A stretch of 64,000 nucleotides of DNA from Actinomycetospora cinnamomea. Its GTDB lineage: Bacteria > Actinomycetota > Actinomycetes > Mycobacteriales > Pseudonocardiaceae. Every line of letters begins with the position of its first letter. Within the stretch, counting starts at the first letter, position 1. The translations under genes and the position numbers were made by a program. A model generated the notes under the pieces. It was not told the origin of the DNA and searched no databases. It worked only from the letters and a program-made list of their open reading frames with translations. Where the stretch lies: positions 124,001 through 188,000 of the forward strand of contig NZ_QEKW01000007.1 in the NCBI RefSeq assembly GCF_003096675.1, read 5' to 3'. Positions 19,446-27,923 of the stretch are shown here, piece by piece.

Positions 19446-20441
19446 ATGGACGTACTGGGGATCGGCAACGCGATCGTCGACGTGCTCTTCCGCACCGACG
19501 ACGACACCATCCGGGCGCACGAGCTGCCCAAGGGCGGCATGACGCTCATCGACGAGACGCAGGCGGAGAAGCTCTACACCGAGGCCGGTGAGACCACCGA
19601 GCGCTCGGGTGGCAGCGTCGCCAACGCCATCGCCATCGCGGCCGCCCTCGGCGCCGACGCGGGGTACGTCGGGAAGGTCTCGGACGACCGCCTCGGCACC
19701 TCGTTCACCGAGTCGATCCGCTCGCACGGGGTGCACTTCACGACCCCGGCGCTCTCCGGGAGCCCGGCGACCGCCCGCTGTCTGGTCATGGTCACCCCGG
19801 ACGGCGAGCGCACGATGTCGACGTTCCTCGGCGCCTGCACGGCGCTGGGCCCCGACGACATCGAGCAGGACGACGTCGCCGGCAGCAGGGTCAGCCTCAT
19901 CGAGGGCTACCTCGCCGACACCGAGCAGGCCCGCGCGACGATCGGCAAGGTCGTCGACGCCGCCGCGAAGAGCAAGGCCCGGGTGGGCCTGACGCTCTCC
20001 GACGCCGGCTGCGTCGACCGTCACCGCGAGTACTTCCGCGAGCTCGCCCGTGAGAACGTCGAGATCATCATCGCCGACGAGGACGAGATGGCGGCCCTGG
20101 TCGGTGATGAGCCGGCCACCTCGCTGCTGCGGGGCAACGGCGGCAACTGCGAGCTCGTGATCGTCACCCACGGGGAGAAGGGGTCGACGGTGTACGCCCC
20201 GGGCGGCGTCGTCGAGGACGTCCTGGTGCACCCGGCCGAGCAGCTCGTCGACACCACCGGCGCCGGCGACGCCTACGCCGGCGGGTTCCTCTACGGCTGG
20301 ACCCGCGGGCTCGATCTGGCGACCTGCGGGCGGATCGGCGCCGTCGCCGCGTCCCTCGTCGTCGCCCAGCTCGGTGCGCAGCCGCCGGAGGGCCTGCGCG
20401 AGAAGGTCGCCGCCCTGGTCCCAGGCCTGGAGGTGCGCTGA
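19446..20441 (+). CDS. PfkB-family carbohydrate kinase, adenosine-kinase-like
   Basis: A 331-residue sugar/nucleoside kinase of the ribokinase fold. Markers: DVLGIGNAIVDVLF at the N-terminus, the substrate loop RSGGSVANA, the insert LTLSDAGCVDRHR, and the ATP/anion-hole motif DTTGAGDAYAGGF with catalytic Asp. Residue pattern resembles the proteobacterial adenosine-kinase branch (cd01168) more than M. tuberculosis AdoK (Rv2202c), which sits at the equivalent place but on the other strand. It could also be a fructokinase-like enzyme. It ends at a strong bidirectional hairpin. Confidence 0.82.
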   Translation: MDVLGIGNAIVDVLFRTDDDTIRAHELPKGGMTLIDETQAEKLYTEAGETTERSGGSVANAIAIAAALGADAGYVGKVSDDRLGTSFTESIRSHGVHFTTPALSGSPATARCLVMVTPDGERTMSTFLGACTALGPDDIEQDDVAGSRVSLIEGYLADTEQARATIGKVVDAAAKSKARVGLTLSDAGCVDRHREYFRELARENVEIIIADEDEMAALVGDEPATSLLRGNGGNCELVIVTHGEKGSTVYAPGGVVEDVLVHPAEQLVDTTGAGDAYAGGFLYGWTRGLDLATCGRIGAVAASLVVAQLGAQPPEGLREKVAALVPGLEVR

Positions 20442-20456
20442 CGCGCACGCACACGA

Positions 20457-20490
20457 CGGGCCCCGGACCTCGATCGAGGTCCGGGGCCCG
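20457..20490. terminator. Bidirectional terminator between the kinase and erpA
   Basis: A perfect 34-nt palindrome (17-bp arms 20457-20473 and 20474-20490), with partly paired CACA/TGTG flanks, lying between convergent genes. Confidence 0.85.
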
Positions 20491-20504
20491 TGTGTGTCAG
20501 CGCG

Positions 20505-20885
20505 TCAGTTGAAGCTGTCGCCGCAGGCGCACGACCCACCCGCGTTGGGGTTGTCGATGGTGAAGCCCTGCTTCTCGATGGTGTCGACGAAGTCGATGAC
20601 CGCGCCCTGCAGGTACGGCGCGCTCATGCGGTCGACCGCGACGGTCAGGCCGTTGAAGTCGCGCTCGAGGTCGCCGTCGAGCGAGCGGTCGTCGAAGAAG
20701 AGCTGGTAGCGCAGGCCCGCGCAGCCACCCGGCTGGACGGCGATGCGCAGCGACATGTCGTTGCGACCCTCCTGGTCGAGCAGGGCCTTCGCCTTGCCGG
20801 CGGCGGCGTCGGTCAGCTCGACGCCGTGCGGCTGAGCTGACGGAGCCTCGACCTCGGTCGGCGCTGCGGGGTTCTCGACGGTCAT
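20505..20885 (-). CDS. erpA: Iron-sulfur cluster insertion protein (ErpA/IscA-type)
   Basis: A 126-residue A-type carrier that delivers Fe-S clusters to apo-proteins. The three cluster cysteines are in VQPGGCAGLRY and GSCACGDSFN at the C-terminus. Length and sequence match the actinobacterial ErpA group (Rv2204c). ATG 20885 is preceded by AAGGGAG at 5 nt. The first 20 residues are a non-conserved acidic/proline tail. Other Fe-S users in the window (LipA, QcrA) are possible clients, by inference. Confidence 0.93.
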   Translation of the reverse strand: MTVENPAAPTEVEAPSAQPHGVELTDAAAGKAKALLDQEGRNDMSLRIAVQPGGCAGLRYQLFFDDRSLDGDLERDFNGLTVAVDRMSAPYLQGAVIDFVDTIEKQGFTIDNPNAGGSCACGDSFN

Positions 20886-21039
20886 GGTTCTCCCTTGAGC
20901 TCCCGGGACGGACGCTGTGCACACTCCTGCTCGGCACAACCCGGTCGCGGTGCCGTGTGTTCCCTCGGGGCCCACCCGGTGTGCCCCGCGGCCGACGTCC
21001 ATCGTCGCACACGTCGCGCGCCGCGACCTGCGAGCGCGC

Positions 21040-22209
21040 TCACCCCGGCGGCCGCGCTCCCCACCGCCGGGCGACACCCTCGGCGAGGTCGGCCAGCCGG
21101 GCGGCGGGCTCGGCCAGCGCGGCCTCGACCGACCCCGCGTCGGCGGCCACCGAGTAGGCGCCCTCCAGACCGGCCTCCAGCGCCTCGCCGGTGCTCAGGT
21201 CGACCTGACCGGCCAGCGCGATGCACGGCACGCCCCGCTCGCGGGCCCGGGCGGCCACGACCGAGACGAGCTTGCCGTGCAGCGACTGTCCGTCGAGCCG
21301 GCCCTCGCCGGTGACCACGAGGTCGGCCCGGGCGAGGGCCTCGTCGAGGCCGGCGACCTCGCGGACCAGCTCGCCGCCGGCGACCCGTCGCGCCCCGAGC
21401 GCCGCCAGCGCCGCACCCAGCCCGCCCGCCGCGCCCGTCCCCGGCTGCTCGGGGAGGTCGGGGCGCCCGCAGGCCTCGGCCAGCACCGCGCCCCACGCCC
21501 GCAACGCGGCGTCGAGGGCCGCGACGGTGTCGGCGTCCGCGCCCTTCTGCGGCCCGAACACCGCGGCGGCACCCTCGGGGCCGGTCAGGACGTGGTCGAC
21601 GTCGGCGGCGACGACGAGCCCCACGCCGGCGAGGCGCTCGTGCACCGCGGCGAGGTCGTCGAGCCGGGCGACCCGCGCCAGCGCCCCTCCCCCGTCGGCG
21701 AGCGCCCCACCCTCCGCGTCACGCGCCGTCGCGCCGAGCGCGGCGAGCATCCCCGCACCGCCGTCGGTGCACGCCGAGCCGCCGAGCCCGACGACGATCG
21801 TCGACGGCCCGCGCGCGGCGGCGGCCGCGACCAGCTCGCCGACGCCCCGGCTGGTGGCCGCCGAAGCGGTGTCCGGGGTGCGCTCCGCGACGAGGTGCAG
21901 TCCGCACGCCGAGGCCGACTCGACGTAGGCGGTCGTCGAGCTCCGCCGCGCCCCGTCTCCCGCCCCGTCGAGCTCGAGCCAGGTCGCGACGGTGGGCGCC
22001 CCGAGCGGGCCGGTCACCTCGACGTCGTGGCGGGTGCCGCCACGGGCGGTGTGGAGGACCTCGACGAACCCGGTGCCGCCGTCGGCGAGGGGCAGCAGCA
22101 CGCACGTGTCGTCGGGGACCGACCGCGCCCATCCCCGCGCCATCGCCGCGGCGGCCTCGGCGGCGGTCAGGCTGCCGCCGAAGGAGTCGGGGGCGAGCAG
22201 CACGCGCAT
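21040..22209 (-). CDS. Glycerate kinase (GlxK/GarK family)
   Basis: Phosphorylates D-glycerate to a phosphoglycerate. 389 residues, family length. N-terminal MRVLLAPDSFGGSLTAAEAA is the family signature; LLPLADGGTGFVEVL, VGLGGSACTDGGAGMLAALG (the nucleotide loop) and LVVTGEGRLDGQSLHGK follow in order. I choose ATG 22209 because TACCGT ends exactly 7 nt before it, indicating a leaderless mRNA; GTG 22218 lies inside that promoter. Divergent from the DUF3043 gene. Confidence 0.9.
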   Translation of the reverse strand: MRVLLAPDSFGGSLTAAEAAAAMARGWARSVPDDTCVLLPLADGGTGFVEVLHTARGGTRHDVEVTGPLGAPTVATWLELDGAGDGARRSSTTAYVESASACGLHLVAERTPDTASAATSRGVGELVAAAAARGPSTIVVGLGGSACTDGGAGMLAALGATARDAEGGALADGGGALARVARLDDLAAVHERLAGVGLVVAADVDHVLTGPEGAAAVFGPQKGADADTVAALDAALRAWGAVLAEACGRPDLPEQPGTGAAGGLGAALAALGARRVAGGELVREVAGLDEALARADLVVTGEGRLDGQSLHGKLVSVVAARARERGVPCIALAGQVDLSTGEALEAGLEGAYSVAADAGSVEAALAEPAARLADLAEGVARRWGARPPG

Positions 22210-22289
22210 GGCGAGCACGGTAGGGGGTCGCGCGGGAGACGGAGCGCAGCGGAGCTCGACCCTGGACGAGGTGCCCTATCCTGGGCGAC

Positions 22290-22955
22290 GTGAACTTCCT
22301 GCGCCGTGGTTCGTCGTCTGGCTCCGCGTCCCCCTCCGAGGCTGCCGACACCGCGACCGGTGCCGAGGCCGAGGACCGGGAGACGGTCGTCGTCGGCGAG
22401 CGGGCGCGGACGGCGGGCAAGGGACGCCCGACGCCGTCGCGACGCGACGCGCAGGGCAAGCGGCGCGGCCCGGTGGCGCCGGCGCCGAAGACCCAGCGGG
22501 AGGCGATGAAGCGGGCCCGCGCCCTGCGCGGCAACAAGGACGACCGCCGCAAGGCCGCCGCCGATCGCCGCAAGCGCATGATGGCCGGCGACGACGCGGT
22601 GCTCCTGCCCCGCGACCGCGGTCCCGCCCGGGCCTACGCGCGCGACCTGATCGACTCGCGGCGCAACCTCATGGGCCTGTTCATGCCGCTCGCGGTGGTC
22701 ATCTTCATCACGGTGATCGTCCCCGTGCCGCAGGTGCAGACCCTGGGCAGCCTGATCTGCCTGGTGATGCTCGTGATGATGGCGCTCGAGGGCGTCCTGC
22801 TCGGCCGCTACGTCGTCTCCAACGTCCGCGCCAAGTTCCCCGACGAGCAGATCGGCGGCCTGTCCTACGGCTGGTACGCCTTCACCCGCGCCACCCAGCT
22901 GCGCCGGCTGCGCATGCCCGCGCCCCGGGTCGCGCGCGGCACCAAGGTGGCCTGA
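22290..22955 (+). CDS. DUF3043 membrane protein
   Basis: A 221-residue protein conserved in actinobacteria (Rv2206 type), function unknown. The N-terminal half is basic and disordered (KTQREAMKRARALRGNKDDRRKAA in two runs: KTQREAMKRARAL, RGNKDDRRKAA); two helices follow (NLMGLFMPLAVVIFITVIV and LGSLICLVMLVMMALEGVLL), then a conserved cytoplasmic tail KFPDEQIGGLSYGWYAFTRA. TATCCT lies 7 nt before GTG 22290, so the transcript is probably leaderless. Its stop overlaps the apparent cobU start. Confidence 0.85.
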   Translation: MNFLRRGSSSGSASPSEAADTATGAEAEDRETVVVGERARTAGKGRPTPSRRDAQGKRRGPVAPAPKTQREAMKRARALRGNKDDRRKAAADRRKRMMAGDDAVLLPRDRGPARAYARDLIDSRRNLMGLFMPLAVVIFITVIVPVPQVQTLGSLICLVMLVMMALEGVLLGRYVVSNVRAKFPDEQIGGLSYGWYAFTRATQLRRLRMPAPRVARGTKVA

Positions 22956-23479
22956 TCCCGCGGGCCCTCGTCCTCGGCGGCACGCGGTCGGGTAAGTCCG
23001 CGTACGCCGAGGGGATGCTCGACCCCGCGGGGCCCGCGCTCTACGTCGCGACCGCCCGCGGTGTCGACCCGGACGCGGACCCCGAGTGGGCCGACCGCGT
23101 GGCGGTGCACCGCGCCCGGCGCCCGTCGTCGTGGCGCACCGTGGAGGACGCGGACCTGCCGGCGGTGCTCGCCGTGCGCCGCGACGAGCCCGTGCTGGTC
23201 GACGACCTCGCCACCTGGGTGACCGGCCTGCTCGACGACGCCGGCTGGGCGCGCGACGCGCCGTCGGTGGCGGCCGGGCGCGATGCGCTCACGGCGGCGG
23301 TAGGGGGCTACGAGGGGCACCTCGTGCTCGTGTCGGCGGAGGTCGGGCTGGGGGTCGTGCCCTCGACCAGCGCCGGGCGACGCTTCCGCGACGAGCTCGG
23401 CGCGCTGAACCAGTCCCTCGCGGCCGTCTGCGACGAGGTGTGGCTGCTGGTGGCCGGGCTGCCGCTGCGGCTGCGGTGA
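22952..23479 (+). CDS. cobU: Adenosylcobinamide kinase/guanylyltransferase, probable CTG start
   Basis: Activates adenosylcobinamide to AdoCbi-GDP in the nucleotide-loop assembly of B12. The P-loop GGTRSGKS comes 8 residues after the apparent start; the GMP-site region YVATARG and VLVDDLATWV follow. About 175 residues, the normal length. No ATG, GTG or TTG precedes the first strand RALVLGG in this frame. The only workable codon is CTG 22952, which overlaps the upstream stop as CTGA, mimicking the ATGA/GTGA overlaps elsewhere in the window. The product is clear; the start is inferred. Confidence 0.82.
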   Translation: MIPRALVLGGTRSGKSAYAEGMLDPAGPALYVATARGVDPDADPEWADRVAVHRARRPSSWRTVEDADLPAVLAVRRDEPVLVDDLATWVTGLLDDAGWARDAPSVAAGRDALTAAVGGYEGHLVLVSAEVGLGVVPSTSAGRRFRDELGALNQSLAAVCDEVWLLVAGLPLRLR

Positions 23480-23531
23480 GCGCCACCGGCTACCGTCGCG
23501 GCTGATCGCCCGGATCGAGGAGGGGACCCGC

Positions 23532-24545
23532 GTGCACCCGGTCGCGACCGGCGCTGGCAGCTCCGCGCCGCCCGGTGTGGCGCCCCCGGACGAGGCGACC
23601 CGCCGCGAGGCGGCCGCCGCGCTGCCGGGTGGCACGTACGGCCGGCTCGAGGACCTCGCGGCGTGGCTCGCCGCCTGCCAGGGCCGCGCGCCGGCCCGGG
23701 CACCGCGGCGGGCGCGCGCCGTGCTGTTCGCCGCCGACCACGGCATCGCCGCGGCCGGTGTCTCCGCCCACGCCGCCGACGAGACCGCCGCGCGGGTGGC
23801 GGCCGTCCGCGACGGCGTGGCCGCCGTCTGCCGGTTCGCCGAGGCCGCCGGCGCGGGCCTGCGGGTCGTCGACGTCGGCCTCGCCGCCGCGGCACCCGGG
23901 GACGAGCGCGACGACCGCGCGGTGGCGCGCGGCAGCGGGCGGCTCGACGTCGAGGACGTGCTCACCGAGGAGCAGGCGCTCGCCGCCCTGCGCAGCGGGC
24001 GGGAGGTGGCCGACGAGGAGGTCGACGAGGGCGCCGACCTGCTGGTCGTCGGCGAGCTCGCCGTGGGCGTCAGCACCCCCACCGCGGTGCTCGCCGCGGC
24101 GATGACCCGGCGGGAGCCGGTGGCCGTGGTGGGCCGCGGCAGCGGGATCGACGACCGGGTGTGGATGGTCAAGGCGGCGGCGGTCCGCGACGGGCTGTGG
24201 CGCACCCGGGCGGTGGGCCGCGACCCGCGGGGCCTGCTGCGCGTGGCCGGCGGGGCGGACCTGGCGGCGCTCACCGGCTTCCTCGCGCAGGCCGCGCGCC
24301 GGCGGACCCCGGTGGTGCTCGACGGTGCAGCGACGGCCGTGACCGCCCTGCTCGCCGACGCCGACGCCCCCGGCGCGCGGGCCTGGTGGGTGGCGGGAAC
24401 ACGCTGTCCCGAGCCCGCGCAGGCGCTCGCGCTCGACGTCCTGGGGCTCGAGCCGTTGCTCGACCTGCAGATGCGCGCCGGCCAGGGCACCGGGGCGCTC
24501 GCCGCCGTGGGCCTGCTGCGCGCCGCGGTCTCCGTGACGGGGTGA
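23532..24545 (+). CDS. cobT: Nicotinate-nucleotide:DMB phosphoribosyltransferase, catalytic Glu replaced
   Basis: CobT activates the lower-ligand base for B12 by transfer of phosphoribose from nicotinate mononucleotide. 337 residues, slightly short. ADHGIAAAGVSAH and GELAVGVSTPTAV (holding the first active-site Glu) are well conserved. The C-terminal signature, normally RLGEGTGA with the catalytic glutamate (Glu317 in Salmonella CobT), reads MRAGQGTGA here, with Gln318 encoded by CAG at 24483-24485. Start GTG 23532 follows GGAGGGG. It sits between cobU and cobS (1-nt gap to cobS), so its pathway role is certain even if its chemistry is altered. Confidence 0.88.
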   Translation: MHPVATGAGSSAPPGVAPPDEATRREAAAALPGGTYGRLEDLAAWLAACQGRAPARAPRRARAVLFAADHGIAAAGVSAHAADETAARVAAVRDGVAAVCRFAEAAGAGLRVVDVGLAAAAPGDERDDRAVARGSGRLDVEDVLTEEQALAALRSGREVADEEVDEGADLLVVGELAVGVSTPTAVLAAAMTRREPVAVVGRGSGIDDRVWMVKAAAVRDGLWRTRAVGRDPRGLLRVAGGADLAALTGFLAQAARRRTPVVLDGAATAVTALLADADAPGARAWWVAGTRCPEPAQALALDVLGLEPLLDLQMRAGQGTGALAAVGLLRAAVSVTG

Positions 24546-24546
24546 G

Positions 24547-25302
24547 GTGACCGGGCCCGTCCGCGGCGGGCTGGCGCTGGCCGTCGCGATGTTCACCGTC
24601 GTCCCGCTGCGCGCCCCGCGCATCGACCGCGCCGCGGCCGGGGTCGCCGTCGCCGTCGTGCCGGTGGTGGGCGTGCTGCTGGGCACGGGGCTGGGCGCCG
24701 TGGCCGCGGGGCTGGTCGCGGCCGGCGCGCCGGGGCTGCTCGCCGGGTTCGTGGCGGTCGGCCTGGGTGCGGCGGCGACGCGGGGGCTGCACCTCGACGG
24801 GCTCGCCGACCTCGCCGACGGGCTGGGCGGCCACGGCGACGCGGCCCGCACCCTGGCGATCATGCGCGATCCCGGGGTCGGCGCGTTCGCGGTGATCTGG
24901 CTGGTCGTGGTGCTCGCGGTGCAGGCCACGGCGCTCGGTGCCCTGGCGGAGCGCGGGGTGCTCGTCGCGACGGTGGCCGGGGGCCTGGCGCTCGGGCTGG
25001 GGCGCGCGGCGTTCGCCTGGGTGGCGCGCCGCGGGGTGCCGGCAGCGTCGCCCGACGGCCTGGGCGCGCTCGTCGCCGGGACCCAGCCGATGTGGGTCGC
25101 ACCGGCGTGGCTCGTCGTGCTGGCCGGGGCGGCGTCCCCGGTGCTGGAGCTCCACGCCGTCGGCGCAGCGTTCGCGGCCGCGGTCGTGGTCGTGGTCGCC
25201 GCCGCCCACGCCCGCCGGCGCCTCGGCGGGGTCTCGGGCGACGTCTTCGGCGCCTGCGCCGAGCTGGCCGTCACCGCGACCCTTGGCACTGCGTGCTTGT
25301 GA
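24547..25302 (+). CDS. cobS: Adenosylcobinamide-GDP ribazoletransferase (cobalamin synthase)
   Basis: Integral membrane enzyme joining AdoCbi-GDP and alpha-ribazole to form cobalamin. 251 residues with many hydrophobic helices and the family signature TRGLHLDGLADLADGLGG (acidic metal-binding residues) near residues 78-95, plus GVSGDVFGAC near the C-terminus. GTG start 1 nt after the cobT stop. Completes the cobU-cobT-cobS run. Confidence 0.93.
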   Translation: MTGPVRGGLALAVAMFTVVPLRAPRIDRAAAGVAVAVVPVVGVLLGTGLGAVAAGLVAAGAPGLLAGFVAVGLGAAATRGLHLDGLADLADGLGGHGDAARTLAIMRDPGVGAFAVIWLVVVLAVQATALGALAERGVLVATVAGGLALGLGRAAFAWVARRGVPAASPDGLGALVAGTQPMWVAPAWLVVLAGAASPVLELHAVGAAFAAAVVVVVAAAHARRRLGGVSGDVFGACAELAVTATLGTACL

Positions 25303-25334
25303 GCGCTCGTCCGTGCCAGGGCACGGACGAGCGC
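25303..25334. terminator. Hairpin between convergent cobS and ilvE
   Basis: A 15-bp stem (25303-25317 with 25320-25334) and a minimal loop. Its centre CCGTGCC-AG-GGCACGG resembles the palindromes at 27869-27890 and 54741-54762. Outer arms TTGGCACTG/CAGTGCAA extend it further. Confidence 0.75.
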
Positions 25335-25345
25335 GCACACGTGCG

Positions 25346-26446
25346 TCAGTGCAAACGCACCATCCAGCCGTGGGGGTCGGGCGCCGCGCCCCGCTGGATG
25401 GCGGTGAGCCGATCGCGCAGCCGCTGGGTCATCGGGCCCGGGGTGCCGTCGCCGATGTCGTACGCGCCGCCCTCGTGCTTCACCGTGCCGACCGGCGTGA
25501 TCACCGCGGCCGTGCCGCACGCGAACACCTCGGTGAGGTGGCCCGCCGCGACCTCCTTCTCCATCTCCTCGGTGGAGATCCGACGCTCGGTGACCGTGGC
25601 GCCCTCCTCCTTCGCGAGCTGGAGCAGCGAGCGGCGGGTGACGCCGGGCAGCAGCGAGCCCGACAGCTCGGGGGTGACGACCTCGACGTGGCCGGCGGGG
25701 TCGGTGAACACGAAGAAGAGGTTCATGCCCCCCATCTCCTCGATCCACCGGTGCTCGAAGCCGTCGAGCCACACGACCTGGTCGCAGCCCTGCGCCGACG
25801 CCTGGGCCTGTGCCGCGAGCGAGGCGGCGTAGTTGCCGCCGCACTTGGCCTCGCCGGTGCCCCCGGGCACGGCGCGCACGTAGTCGGTGGACAGCCAGAC
25901 CGTCACCGGGGCCAGCCCGCGGGGGAAGTAGGCGCCGGCCGGGGAGGCGATGAGCAGGTAGAGGTACTCCTCGCTGGGCCGCACCCCCAGCCCTGACGAC
26001 GACCCGAACATGAACGGCCGCAGGTACAGCGAGTCCTCCCCGCCGGCGGCCGGGACCCAGCGCTCGTCGACGGCGACGAGCTCGCGCAGCGAGTCGAGGA
26101 ACAGCTCCTCGGGCACCGGCGGCATCGCCAGCCGCTCGGCCGAGCGAGCCATGCGGGCCGCGTTGGCCGCGGGCCGGAACGCGTGGATCGAGTCGTCGGC
26201 CCAGCGGTAGGCCTTGAGCCCCTCGAAGATCGTCTGGCTGTAGTGCAGGACGACGGACGCCGGGTCCATCGACAACGGCCGGTACGGACCGACCTCGGCG
26301 TCGTGCCAGCCCCGGACGGCGTCCCACGAGGCGGTGACCATGTGGTCGGTGAAGTGCTTGCCGAACCCGGGCGCGGCCAGTACCTCCGCCACGCGCTCCG
26401 CGGTCGCCGGGGCGGGGTGCGGGGTGCGGGCGAAGGTCGTACTCAT
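25346..26446 (-). CDS. ilvE: Branched-chain amino acid aminotransferase
   Basis: PLP-dependent fold IV aminotransferase, last step of Leu/Ile/Val synthesis. 366 residues. [16 protein letters not shown] near the N-terminus, the Schiff-base Lys201 in [12 protein letters not shown], and [11 protein letters not shown] and [10 protein letters not shown] in the C-terminal half are all canonical for IlvE. TAGTCT lies 6 nt before the ATG, indicating a leaderless transcript. The gene is immediately downstream of the frameshifted cbs gene on the same strand. Confidence 0.96.
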   Translation of the reverse strand: MSTTFARTPHPAPATAERVAEVLAAPGFGKHFTDHMVTASWDAVRGWHDAEVGPYRPLSMDPASVVLHYSQTIFEGLKAYRWADDSIHAFRPAANAARMARSAERLAMPPVPEELFLDSLRELVAVDERWVPAAGGEDSLYLRPFMFGSSSGLGVRPSEEYLYLLIASPAGAYFPRGLAPVTVWLSTDYVRAVPGGTGEAKCGGNYAASLAAQAQASAQGCDQVVWLDGFEHRWIEEMGGMNLFFVFTDPAGHVEVVTPELSGSLLPGVTRRSLLQLAKEEGATVTERRISTEEMEKEVAAGHLTEVFACGTAAVITPVGTVKHEGGAYDIGDGTPGPMTQRLRDRLTAIQRGAAPDPHGWMVRLH

Positions 26447-26455
26447 GGGGCCAGA

Positions 26456-27824
26456 CTAGTCGCCCGGGGCAAGGCTCTCCGGCGAACCCAGCGCCGCCCG
26501 CGTCACCAGTCCGGCGACCCGCCCGTCGCGCACGACCCAGGCGGCGTCGGCGTCGCCGAGGCTCGCCCGGGCGGTCTCGATCCCCTCCCCCGCCCCGACG
26601 CCGGGCGCCGGGGGGTCGACGTGCGCCAGCACGGGCTCGTCCTCGGCGAGCCCCTCCAGGCCCGCGGCCGTCACCGCCCCGAGGATCTCCGCGGGCGCCG
26701 CCGGACCCTCGCGGTCGTGCGCGACCGGCGCGGGACCGGGCACGCGGGCCAGCACGTCCCGCGCCCGCCCGACCGTCCACGACGCCCGCACCACCGGCAC
26801 GTCGCACCGGCAGGTCCCCGACCAGCGGTCCGTCGCCGTGGGCCTCGGTGAGGAACCCGAGCCGGCGCAGCCAGCCGTCGTCGAAGTACTTCGACAGGTA
26901 GGCACGCCCCGAATCGGGCGCGATGACGACGACGAGGTCGTCGGGCCCGAGGTCGCGGGCCACCCGCAGCGCGCCGGCCACCGCCGTCGCCGACGACCCG
27001 CCGAGCAGCAGGCCCTCCTCCCGGGCGAGGCGCCGCGCCGTGGCCATCGTCGTGCGGTCGTCGACGCGGACCACCTCGTCGGCCACCCCGCGGTCCCAGT
27101 TGGCGGGCCAGGGGTCGTCCACGGTGTCGGGGTGGCGGTAGTGCCCGATCGCCTCGACGTAGTACGGGCTGCCGTCGCCGCCGCCGTACGCCGAGGTCTC
27201 CGGGTCGACCCCGACCACGCGCACCGGTCCGCGCGCCTTCAGCTCCGCGCCCGTGCCCGACAGCGTGCCGCCGGTGCCGATGCCCGCGACGAGGCACGTC
27301 ACCCGGCCGCCGGTCTGCTCCCAGATCTCCGGCGCGGTCGTGTCGCGGTGGGCCTGCGGGTTGGCGGGGTTGCCGTACTGGTCGGCGAGCCACCCGCCCG
27401 GGGTCTCAGAGGCGATCCGCGCGGCCAGGTTGGTGACGTGGCGCGGGTCCTCGCGTGTGAGCCCGCCGGGCGTCCTCACGACCTCGGCGCCGTAGGCGCG
27501 CAGGGCGGCGATCTTCTCGGCCGCCGTGGTGTCCGGGACGACGATCATCGTGCGATAGCCGAGGACCCCGCCGACCAGCGCCAGCCCGATGCCCGTGTTG
27601 CCCGACGTGCCCTCGACGATCACCCCGCCCGGACGCAGGACGCCCGCCGCCTCGGCGGCGCGCACCATGGCCAGCGCCGCCCGGTCCTTCACGCTGCCGC
27701 CGGCGTTCTGCCACTCGGCCTTGACGTAGACGCGGGGCGCCAGGTCCGCCACGACCCGGCGCAGCCGGATCAGCGGGGTGGCGCCGATGGCGTCGAGCAC
27801 CGACTCGTGCACGCTCCCGGACAC
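26456..27824 (-). pseudogene. cbs: Cystathionine beta-synthase, apparent frameshift near 26809
   Basis: PLP-dependent beta-synthase (reverse transsulfuration; Rv1077-like). The catalytic domain is intact from GTG 27824 to about 26812: NAGGSVKDRAAL with the PLP lysine, VEGTSGNTGIGLAL, the phosphate loop GIGTGGTLSGTG, and LLLGGSSATAV. After GDLPV the reading frame runs on without a stop through the adjacent ilvE region, while the C-terminal CBS-like region (TVGRARDVLARV, GLVTRAALGSPES, stop at 26456) is in another frame. One extra base, or two missing ones, in the GTGCGACGTG stretch near 26809 would join them into about 455 residues. TAGACA lies 6 nt before the start. Either a sequencing indel or a real lesion removing the regulatory module. 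Confidence 0.75.
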
Positions 27825-27843
27825 GTCGCGTGTCTACACGCCC

Positions 27844-27915
27844 TTTGCGCTGCGCGCGTGTGCGCGGTTGCCCGTGCCGGGGCACGGGCACGCACTCACG
27901 AGCGCGGAGCGCAAA
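27844..27915. repeat. Nested palindrome in the divergent cbs/DUF2461 promoter region
   Basis: The outer arms TTTGCGCT (27844-27851) and AGCGCAAA (27908-27915) enclose a 10-bp perfect palindrome TGCCCGTGCC-GG-GGCACGGGCA (27869-27890). The 22-nt core is identical to 54741-54762. Because the flanking genes diverge, it is not acting as a simple terminator. Confidence 0.8.
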
Positions 27916-27923
27916 CTGGCCCG

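Noticed and set aside
22953..23531. Cobalamin riboswitch for the cob genes
   Set aside because: cobU overlaps the preceding gene, and the 52 nt before cobT are too short and lack a B12-box-like sequence.
23490..27824. A single 1444-codon open frame on the minus strand
   Set aside because: Only the first 340 or so codons are real (cystathionine beta-synthase). The rest is antisense to or out of frame with cobT, cobS and ilvE, and has GC-shadow composition.
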